From: an uncultured Clostridia bacterium
Lineage (GTDB): Bacteria; Bacillota; Clostridia; Lachnospirales; Lachnospiraceae
Direction: 5' to 3'
NCBI GenBank assembly: GCA_947088195.1
Contig: CAMUFS010000240.1
Location: 1 to 5,019 of the forward strand
Length of the DNA: 5,019 nucleotides
In this document: positions 1-5,019 of the stretch, piece by piece
Layout: each line of letters begins with the position of its first letter
Position numbering within the stretch: the first letter of the stretch is position 1
Notes under the pieces: model-generated
The model's input: only the letters and a program-made list of their open reading frames with translations
Database searches by the model: none
Told to the model about the DNA's origin: nothing
Made by a program: the position numbers and the translations under genes

Positions 1-90
1 CTTAGTGTCCGTTACGTTTTTCACTAAGCGGGAGCGCGGTGACGGAGGACTATAGCCAGTTCGCTGAGCGGACCTCTCTCGAACATGACT
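1..90 (-). repeat. Dispersed GC-rich repeat, copy A (truncated by window edge)
   Basis: Bases 1-90 align without gaps to the reverse complement of 4682-4771, with about 70 of 90 identities by hand count. The best-conserved block is 23-50, which contains CTAAGCGGGAGCG followed by GGTGAC and GAGGAC. The similarity stops sharply after ATGACT at 85-90, where AT-rich unique DNA begins, so this is probably a true element end. The other end lies beyond base 1. A perfect 7-bp inverted repeat, CTTAGTG (1-7) with CACTAAG (22-28), is present here but is not kept in copy B. The strand is set so that the orientation is opposite to copy B, and its choice is arbitrary. No reading frame is apparent. It could be a MITE-like element, an insertion-sequence end or a repeated structured RNA. 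Confidence 0.8.
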
Positions 91-144
91 ATATAAATTT
101 TTTCATAAAGTTATAAAATAGTATTTTGAAAATAATAATCCAAA

Positions 145-933
145 TTACTTTGTAGCAAGATGATATTTTTGTATGTCACTGATAACTTTGTTGAGATCTT
201 TTAAAGTAGTCTTGATTGATTTATTGATATTTCCTGAGAGCTCAGCAAGTTTACCTACTTCAGTTGCCACAACGGCAAAGCCACGTCCTGCTTCGCCTGC
301 TCTTGCCGCCTCAATGGAAGCATTTAGAGCAAGGATATTCTGTTTGTTTTCAATGGAATCCAGAGAGTGGGATTTATCGTTGATTTCATTGATCAGAGCC
401 ACGGCAGAATCAATTCCAGTGTCCAGAGAGTGAAGCAGGCCCTCATTAGATTTTTTCATATATTCAAAATTAACTAGCATGTTGACAATGTCTCCCAATA
501 GTTTGGCGGCAGCGCGGATGCTAGCTTCTGATTTTATGGGAACTTTTTTGAGTGCATCTATGTAGGAATCTGGATTAATGCCAAATTCTGTGGCAAGCTT
601 GCGGAACTGCTCCTCATCTGGTTGTTTGGGAAGGACTTGCCCGCCAATTATTTTTCCCAGATAGTGCTCTCCCACCATAATGTCAATGCTGAAATCCATC
701 AATCCAGCATGGCAGAAGTAAGTTCCAGTACATTCATTATCACATTTAATGCAGCGACGGCTTCCTTCTGAAGAACCTCTGGTATATTTCATACAAAAAT
801 CAGTGAAGCCAATCTCGCTTGAAATATATTTTCCCTCATTGTCGACGGCGATCGACGCCATTCCAGTAGCCGTTGACCATGTTTTCATTATCTGTTCTAA
901 AAGGTTTAGGTCGAAAAAATCACGGATATGCAT
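145..933 (-). CDS. Soluble PocR-domain sensor with a short MCP signalling hairpin
   Basis: Predicted cytoplasmic sensor of 262 residues. Residues about 5-160 resemble the PocR sensory domain (named for the Salmonella propanediol regulator PocR): a cysteine cluster C61-x2-C64-x3-C68, then C74-H75-A-G-L, then GKIIGGQVLP near 93-102. PocR domains are thought to bind small metabolites, and the cysteines suggest a metal or redox-sensitive site. Residues about 160-260 are a methyl-accepting chemotaxis signalling domain. Its hairpin tip is unmistakable (NILALNASIEAARAGE, then GRGFAVVATEV, at 199-226), but each coiled-coil arm is only about 50 residues, far shorter than in classical receptors. There is no transmembrane segment or HAMP domain. 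I chose the ATG at 933 because AGGGAGG (950-944) lies 10 bases upstream. An in-frame ATG at 957 would place that site inside the gene and falls almost at the predicted transcription start. The gene is divergent from the glycosidase gene. The ligand and signalling partner are unknown; it may act on CheA/CheW or by another route. Confidence 0.9.
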   Translation of the reverse strand: MHIRDFFDLNLLEQIMKTWSTATGMASIAVDNEGKYISSEIGFTDFCMKYTRGSSEGSRRCIKCDNECTGTYFCHAGLMDFSIDIMVGEHYLGKIIGGQVLPKQPDEEQFRKLATEFGINPDSYIDALKKVPIKSEASIRAAAKLLGDIVNMLVNFEYMKKSNEGLLHSLDTGIDSAVALINEINDKSHSLDSIENKQNILALNASIEAARAGEAGRGFAVVATEVGKLAELSGNINKSIKTTLKDLNKVISDIQKYHLATK

Positions 934-943
934 AAGACAAATA

Positions 944-950
944 CCTCCCT
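944..950 (-). promoter_or_regulatory. Ribosome binding site deciding the sensor start
   Basis: The minus strand reads AGGGAGG, with 10 bases to the ATG at 933. It favours that start over the in-frame ATG at 957, which lies upstream of the site. Confidence 0.8.
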
Positions 951-966
951 TTATCATTATAGTATC

Positions 967-995
967 AGTATAGCATAAATGAAAATAAAAGACAA
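967..995 (-). promoter_or_regulatory. Sigma-A type promoter of the sensor gene (extended -10)
   Basis: The minus strand carries TTGTCT (995-990), a 17-base spacer and TATACT (972-967). A TG one base before the -10 box makes an extended -10 (TGCTATACT). Transcription would start near 960, giving a leader of about 27 bases that includes the ribosome binding site. A second box, TATAAT (961-956), has only a poor -35 partner and would leave almost no leader, so I prefer the first. Confidence 0.6.
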
Positions 996-1065
996 CAAAA
1001 GCATCCAGAGCATGTCTGAAAAATATTTTCTGTGAAAGATAAGTGGTCTGTTTTATAAGGAGGCA

Positions 1066-1094
1066 TTGCAGAATTGATAAAAAGAGGGTATAAT
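1066..1094 (+). promoter_or_regulatory. Sigma-A type promoter of the glycosidase-ATPase operon
   Basis: TTGCAG (1066-1071), exactly 17 bases, then a perfect TATAAT (1089-1094). The predicted start is near 1101, giving a leader of about 40 bases. It faces away from the sensor promoter, with about 70 bases between the two -35 boxes. I saw no convincing operator: there is no cre-like site with a central CG, and only an AT-rich palindrome (AAAATATTTT, about 1020-1029) in the gap. Confidence 0.7.
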
Positions 1095-1129
1095 AGGAAA
1101 CCGTAGTTATTGCGGATAGTGTACATATT

Positions 1130-1135
1130 AGGAGG
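1130..1135 (+). promoter_or_regulatory. Ribosome binding site deciding the glycosidase start
   Basis: AGGAGG lies 7 bases before the ATG at 1143. The longer frame open from a TTG at 1110 has this site inside it and no comparable site of its own, so the ATG is preferred. Confidence 0.85.
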
Positions 1136-1142
1136 ATGCAAG

Positions 1143-3275
1143 ATGGAGCTTGTCAGAAATCAGAGTAAGATAGAAGAGATGAAAAAGAGAGCAGAGGCGT
1201 TGGTGTCGAAGATGACATTGGAGGAAAAAGTGTTTCAGATGGTGCATGAGTCCCCTGCCATTAAAAGATTGGGCATTAAATCCTATAATTGGTGGAATGA
1301 GGGATTGCATGGTGTGGCTAGGGCTGGTGTGGCGACAGTATTTCCTCAGGCAATTTCTATGGCGGCAGCTTTTCATGAGGATATGATGGAGACAGTCGGT
1401 GACGCTATTGCCACAGAGGCAAGAGGAAAGTTTCATGTGCAGCAGGAGTTTGGCGACACTGGTATTTATAAAGGGCTGACTTTCTGGGCTCCAAATGTCA
1501 ATATATTTCGGGATCCGCGGTGGGGAAGAGGACATGAGACTTATGGGGAGGATCCATATCTTACTAGCAGGCTGGCGGTTCGTTTTATTGAGGGGCTTCA
1601 GGGACATGATGAAAATTATATGAAGGTGGCAGCATGTGCAAAACACTTAGCTGTACATTCTGGGCCAGAACATATCCGCCATGAATTTAATGTTGAGGTT
1701 TCACCACAGGATTTGTATGAAACTTATCTTCCGGCTTTTGAGGCATGTGTGAAAGAGGCAAAAGTGGAGGCCGTGATGGGAGCCTACAATCGGGTGAATG
1801 GAGAACCTTGTTGTGGAAGTAAGACGCTTTTGCAGGATATTTTGCGAGAGGAATGGGGCTTTGATGGGCATGTCACATCAGATTGTTTTGCTATTCGCGA
1901 TTTTTATCAAAAGCATCATGTGACGGATACGCCGGAGGAATCTGCGGCGCTTGCTGTGAGAAATGGCTGTGATCTGAATTGTGGTAGAATTTTTACTTCA
2001 TTATTAAAAGCGGTGGAGGAAGGGTTGATCACCGAGGCAGAGATCGATCGGTCGGTGATTCGTTTGTTTACCACCCGCATAAAGCTGGGGCTTTTTGATG
2101 CGCAGGAAAAAGTGCCTTTTACTAAAATCGATTATCGGAGTGTAGATTCCAGAGAGATGAGGGAGCTTAATCTTAAAACCTCAAGAGAATGTTTAGTATT
2201 GTTGAAGAATGAGAACCATTTGCTTCCACTTGATAAGTCAAAAATAGGAACCATCGGCATTATCGGTCCAAATGCGGATAACCGTCATGCTCTGGTCGGA
2301 AATTATGAGGGAACGGCGTCACGCTATGTCACAATTCTTGAGGGCTTTGAGGATTATCTTAAGGATGATGTCAGAATTTTTTACTCAGAAGGATGCCATC
2401 TCTATCAGGAAAAGATGGGAATGGGAGAGAAGAATAATCGCATCTCCGAGGTACAAGCCGTGTGTAGGGAGAGTGATGTGATCATTGCCTGTATGGGACT
2501 GGACCCAGGTCTTGAGGGAGAAGCAGGAGACAGAGGAAATCATTTTGCAAGTGGAGATAAGCCAGATTTGCTGCTGCCGGGAATACAGGAGGAGGTTTTA
2601 AAGGTGATTGTGGCGAGTGGAAAGCCAGTGATACTATTGCTCAATTCTGGAAGTGCTCTGGCGGTGGATTGGGCACAGGAGCATGTTCCTGCGATAATGC
2701 AGTGCTGGTATCCGGGTGCGCAGGGTGGTAGAGCGATAGCAGAGGCCGTATTTGGCGAGTATTCTCCATCGGGAAAGCTGCCTGTCACATTTTATAAGAG
2801 AACGCAGGAATTGCCTGAATTTACGGACTATTCCATGAAAGGCAGAACATATCGTTATCTGGACACAGAGCCGTTATATCCATTTGGCTATGGTCTGACC
2901 TACACAGATTTTTCTTTCTGTGATATGAATGTTTTAGGTGAGCCAAAAGAGGAAGTGACTGTCTCTGCCAAGATAAAAAATATAGGTTCTATGGCATCGT
3001 GGGAGATCGTACAGGTTTATGTAAAACGAGAGGCGGAGGGTACACCCAATCCGCAGCTAAAGGGTTTTAGTAAAGTATTTTTTGAGCCGGGAGAGGAGAA
3101 GGAAATTGAGATTGTCTTAAAGCCAGATGCATTTGCCCTTTGCAATAAAGAGGGAAAGAAGGAGCTTTTGCCCGGACTTTACAATATTTATATCGGTGAT
3201 ATGCAGCCTGACAGCCGAAGCAGGCAGCTTACAGGAAAGAAAGTTCTGCAAAAAGAGATCAGGATAGTAGAATAA
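1143..3275 (+). CDS. Cytoplasmic family 3 glycoside hydrolase, probable beta-xylosidase
   Basis: A retaining exo-acting glycosidase of 710 residues, complete and of normal length for the family. The (beta/alpha)8 barrel (GH3 N-terminal domain) spans about 25-320, with substrate-site segments YNWWNEGLHGVA (48-59), FRDPRWGRG..T.GEDP (122-138) and KH (167-168). The nucleophile is Asp247 in VTSDCFAI. The alpha/beta sandwich (GH3 C-terminal domain) spans about 350-585 and carries the probable acid/base Glu in LEGE (458 or 460). A fibronectin-III-like domain follows at about 590-690 (PQLKGF, then EPGE). The YNWWNE..HG and LEGE motifs fit the beta-xylosidase branch (EC 3.2.1.37), but beta-glucosidase or alpha-arabinosidase activity cannot be excluded from sequence alone. 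There is no signal peptide, so it should act in the cytosol on imported oligosaccharides. No transporter or sugar regulator lies in the window. It is the first gene of an operon with the downstream ATPase gene. Confidence 0.93.
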   Translation: MELVRNQSKIEEMKKRAEALVSKMTLEEKVFQMVHESPAIKRLGIKSYNWWNEGLHGVARAGVATVFPQAISMAAAFHEDMMETVGDAIATEARGKFHVQQEFGDTGIYKGLTFWAPNVNIFRDPRWGRGHETYGEDPYLTSRLAVRFIEGLQGHDENYMKVAACAKHLAVHSGPEHIRHEFNVEVSPQDLYETYLPAFEACVKEAKVEAVMGAYNRVNGEPCCGSKTLLQDILREEWGFDGHVTSDCFAIRDFYQKHHVTDTPEESAALAVRNGCDLNCGRIFTSLLKAVEEGLITEAEIDRSVIRLFTTRIKLGLFDAQEKVPFTKIDYRSVDSREMRELNLKTSRECLVLLKNENHLLPLDKSKIGTIGIIGPNADNRHALVGNYEGTASRYVTILEGFEDYLKDDVRIFYSEGCHLYQEKMGMGEKNNRISEVQAVCRESDVIIACMGLDPGLEGEAGDRGNHFASGDKPDLLLPGIQEEVLKVIVASGKPVILLLNSGSALAVDWAQEHVPAIMQCWYPGAQGGRAIAEAVFGEYSPSGKLPVTFYKRTQELPEFTDYSMKGRTYRYLDTEPLYPFGYGLTYTDFSFCDMNVLGEPKEEVTVSAKIKNIGSMASWEIVQVYVKREAEGTPNPQLKGFSKVFFEPGEEKEIEIVLKPDAFALCNKEGKKELLPGLYNIYIGDMQPDSRSRQLTGKKVLQKEIRIVE

Positions 3276-3280
3276 GGAGG
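3275..3280 (+). promoter_or_regulatory. Ribosome binding site overlapping the glycosidase stop codon
   Basis: AGGAGG, with 8 bases to the ATG at 3289. Its first base is the last base of the TAA stop at 3273-3275. A ribosome finishing the first gene would therefore cover the start signal of the second, which suggests translational coupling. Confidence 0.8.
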
Positions 3281-3288
3281 AAAACAGC

Positions 3289-4593
3289 ATGTACAGACAA
3301 ATTGCAAAGCTGGTGATATATCGCAATTTAGAAAAAGACAGTATTTTATTTAAGCTGGCAGATATCTGTGAGCGTTTTGTGGAGGGAGATTATCACAGGG
3401 AAGCGCTGGTCAATGATATCTACGCCGAGATCAATAAGCTTTTGGACATCTCGACGCAATATGGCTTTGATCATAATCTATGGCATTGTTATCTTGCCTA
3501 CCTTTTGGCGACAAATGAGAATCCCTTTAGTATAACAATGGAAAAAACAGGCGCGGTGGAAGGTTCGGTCAATCGGTTTGCAACGGGGGATTTTGCTATA
3601 TTTAAAAATTTATTTGATTATGATTTTTCACATATGGAGCGGGAATTGGATATAGACTGCTTTAGCACTGTGCTTCATTATCAAGCAATCGCTAAAAAGG
3701 AACAGCGTTATAATAAAAGTGTCAGTGATAAGGTGAAGGTGCTTGCAGAGCAGATTGACAACGCTGCCACACCAGAGGAGATCTTTGTTATTGTGACAGA
3801 ATTTTACAAAGCGTATGGTGTGGGAAAATTTGGTCTAAATAAGGCATTTCGTGTCAACCATGTTGGGGATAAGGTGGAATTGTATCCAATTAAAAATACC
3901 GATGATGTGCGTCTGTCTGATTTGGTGGGCTATGAGATACAGAAGAAGAAGCTGATTGAGAACACGGAGGCATTTGTCCATGGAAGAAGGGCAAATAATT
4001 GTCTTTTATTTGGAGATAGTGGAACTGGAAAATCGACCAGCATTAAAGCAATCTTAAACGAATACTATGCACAGGGCCTTCGCATGATTGAGATCTACAA
4101 GCATCAATTTCAGGATCTGTCCTCTGTAATTGCACAGGTGAAAAACAGAAATTATCGTTTTATTATCTATATGGATGACTTGTCCTTTGAGGAATTTGAG
4201 ATTGAGTATAAATATCTCAAGGCTGTGATAGAGGGCGGATTGGAGACAAAGCCAGATAATGTGCTGATCTATGCGACATCAAACCGCAGACACTTAATTA
4301 AGGAGACATGGAACGATCGGAGTGATGTTCAGAATGAAGAGGGAATGCACCGCTCAGATACCATGCAGGAGAAGCTTTCTTTGGTGGCGCGTTTTGGCGT
4401 GACCATCAATTATTCCAAGCCATCTCAAAAAGAATATTTTAAGATTGTCACAACCTTGGCGAAGAAATATCCTTCTATTACATTGAGCGAGGAAGAATTG
4501 TGCGCAGAAGCAAATAAATGGGAGTTGAGCCACGGAGGAATATCTGGGAGAACGGCACAACAATTTCTTAATTATTTGGCAGGGCGAGAATAG
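3289..4593 (+). CDS. DUF815-family P-loop (AAA-type) ATPase
   Basis: 434 residues, resembling the DUF815 family of uncharacterised ATP-binding proteins. Residues 1-200 form a mostly helical N-terminal region typical of the longer Firmicutes versions, with no motif that I recognise. The ATPase core starts near 208 (LSDLVGYEIQKKKLIENT). Walker A is GDSGTGKS (242-249, Lys248). Walker B is FIIYMDDLSFEE (291-302, Asp296-Asp297). A sensor-1-like ATSNRRHLI follows at 329-337 with Asn332, then EKLSLVARFG (361-370), where Arg368 could be an arginine finger. The C-terminal segment SHGGISGRTAQQF (414-426) resembles a sensor-2 region. No signal peptide or membrane segment is seen, so it is probably a soluble ATPase, possibly oligomeric. 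Its substrate or partner is unknown. It follows the glycosidase gene by 13 bases with no visible promoter of its own, so transcription probably comes from 1066-1094. The link to sugar metabolism may be only read-through. Confidence 0.9.
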   Translation: MYRQIAKLVIYRNLEKDSILFKLADICERFVEGDYHREALVNDIYAEINKLLDISTQYGFDHNLWHCYLAYLLATNENPFSITMEKTGAVEGSVNRFATGDFAIFKNLFDYDFSHMERELDIDCFSTVLHYQAIAKKEQRYNKSVSDKVKVLAEQIDNAATPEEIFVIVTEFYKAYGVGKFGLNKAFRVNHVGDKVELYPIKNTDDVRLSDLVGYEIQKKKLIENTEAFVHGRRANNCLLFGDSGTGKSTSIKAILNEYYAQGLRMIEIYKHQFQDLSSVIAQVKNRNYRFIIYMDDLSFEEFEIEYKYLKAVIEGGLETKPDNVLIYATSNRRHLIKETWNDRSDVQNEEGMHRSDTMQEKLSLVARFGVTINYSKPSQKEYFKIVTTLAKKYPSITLSEEELCAEANKWELSHGGISGRTAQQFLNYLAGRE

Positions 4594-4681
4594 TTGATGT
4601 ATTGTAATCTATCTGTTTTTCTTTATTTTTTATACTTTATACGAAATATTTTTATAGGTTATTTATAGCTATGGGTTGGTG

Positions 4682-4842
4682 AGTCATATTTAAGAAGGGG
4701 CCGCCCAGAGAATTGCCTATGGTCCTCTGTCACCCCGCTCCCGCTTAGTTCAAAACGTAGCGGATGCTAGATTCGTGAGAAACCTCATCAAGCACCGACG
4801 TTTTTCAATAGGTTCCATAGGACCATAGACAATTCTCTGAGC
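4682..4842 (+). repeat. Dispersed GC-rich repeat, copy B (apparently complete, hairpin-forming)
   Basis: The left boundary, AGTCAT at 4682-4687, corresponds to the ATGACT end of copy A. Bases 4682-4771 match copy A in inverted orientation (about 78%, ungapped). The right boundary, near 4842, is set only by the end of base pairing with the left arm. The element is visibly richer in GC than its flanks and has no reading frame. A run of five T (4846-4850) follows the outer stem by several bases, so on the plus strand the structure could also weaken or end operon transcription, but the spacing and the large internal region make it a poor classical terminator. A mobile non-autonomous element or a repeated structured RNA both fit. 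Confidence 0.8.
4706..4839 (-). repeat. Long nested inverted repeat within copy B
   Basis: The outer arms 4706-4726 and 4819-4839 are complementary at 20 of 21 positions. The one exception (C4716 against A4829) becomes a G-U pair if the minus strand is the RNA, so the minus-strand transcript would fold better. Nested inside are AAAACGT (4752-4758) with ACGTTTT (4798-4804), CGGATGCT (4761-4768) with AGCACCG (4791-4797, one A bulged), and a capping hairpin TGAG-AAAC-CTCA (4776-4787). Together they make a nearly continuous rod. The asymmetric internal loop (4727-4751 against 4805-4818) carries the GC-rich block best conserved between the two copies. Confidence 0.8.
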
Positions 4843-5019
4843 TACTTTTTCAGTAATACTTAACATGGTTTTTTTGTTGTATTTTTTATATTAACGTTTA
4901 GAGCTAATAAAATGTGAAGATATATGCTAAAATACCAAAATACTTAAATATGTTGAATACCAACGTATCTAACATATAGAAAAAAGCAGCGGCGCCCAAC
5001 TATCTATATCCTTAAGGAA

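Larger units (their letters stand above)
4594..5019. other. Gene-free stretch holding repeat copy B
   Basis: I find no coding region here. 4594-4681 is AT-rich and shows no clear intrinsic terminator for the operon. 4682 to about 4842 is the second repeat copy. 4851-5019 is AT-rich again, with two small overlapping inverted repeats near its end (4948-4977 and 4974-5009) and a weak promoter-like pair, TTGAAT (4953-4958), 16 bases, TATAGA (4975-4980), that could serve a gene beyond the window. The promoter-like pair matches consensus at only 8 of 12 positions, so it is not listed separately. Confidence 0.7.

Noticed and set aside
749..973. Plus-strand open frame opposite the start of the sensor gene
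   Set aside because: It runs antisense to the conserved PocR domain, has no ribosome binding site and encodes no recognisable domain.
1031..1060. Possible catabolite-control (cre) site upstream of the glycosidase promoter
   Set aside because: The TGTGAAAG stretch lacks the central CG and the symmetric right half of the cre consensus.
1074..1094. TTGATA as the -35 box of the glycosidase promoter
   Set aside because: Only 9 bases separate it from TATAAT. TTGCAG at 1066 gives the proper 17-base spacing.
1128..1646. 172-codon open frame on the minus strand opposite the glycosidase
   Set aside because: It is a shadow of the strongly conserved GH3 coding sequence. It has no ribosome binding site and its translation resembles no domain I know.
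4594..4681. Intrinsic terminator directly after the ATPase gene
   Set aside because: There are T-rich runs but no stable GC-containing stem before them.
4752..4804. Hammerhead-ribozyme-like core on the minus strand (TGATGAG, a small stem, then CGAA)
   Set aside because: The match is imperfect: the first core segment is CUUGAUGA rather than CUGAUGA and the second is GAAU rather than GAAA. I see no cleavage site in the right position. The resemblance is probably accidental within the nested stem.

Overview
The window looks like chromosomal DNA of a low- to mid-GC Gram-positive anaerobe, most likely a Lachnospiraceae member (Clostridia). The evidence is moderate coding GC with AT-rich spacers, strong AGGAGG-type ribosome binding sites before all three genes, consensus sigma-A-type promoters, and the protein families present (PocR/MCP soluble sensor, cytoplasmic GH3 beta-xylosidase type, Firmicutes-length DUF815 ATPase). 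The genus assignment is inference from recognition, not from a search.

Layout: 1-90 is the truncated end of a dispersed GC-rich repeat. 145-933 (minus) encodes a soluble sensor with a PocR ligand-binding domain joined to a very short methyl-accepting-chemotaxis signalling hairpin. 934-1142 is a divergent intergenic region with one recognisable promoter for each direction. 1143-3275 (plus) encodes a complete cytoplasmic family 3 glycoside hydrolase, and 3289-4593 (plus) encodes a DUF815-type P-loop ATPase. The ATPase gene starts 13 bases after the hydrolase stop, and its ribosome binding site overlaps that stop codon, so the two are probably co-transcribed. 4594-5019 has no gene that I can support. 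It contains a second, inverted copy of the repeat (4682 to about 4842), organised as a long imperfect hairpin.

Working together: the hydrolase probably splits imported xylo-oligosaccharides or related beta-linked oligosaccharides in the cytosol. The divergent PocR/MCP protein could sense a small metabolite, but nothing in the sequence proves that it controls the hydrolase. The ATPase has no established function. The main unexplained signal is the repeat: two copies, 78% identical over 90 ungapped bases and in opposite orientation, bracket the three-gene block, and the complete copy can fold into a nested rod whose best-conserved part lies in the unpaired internal loop.
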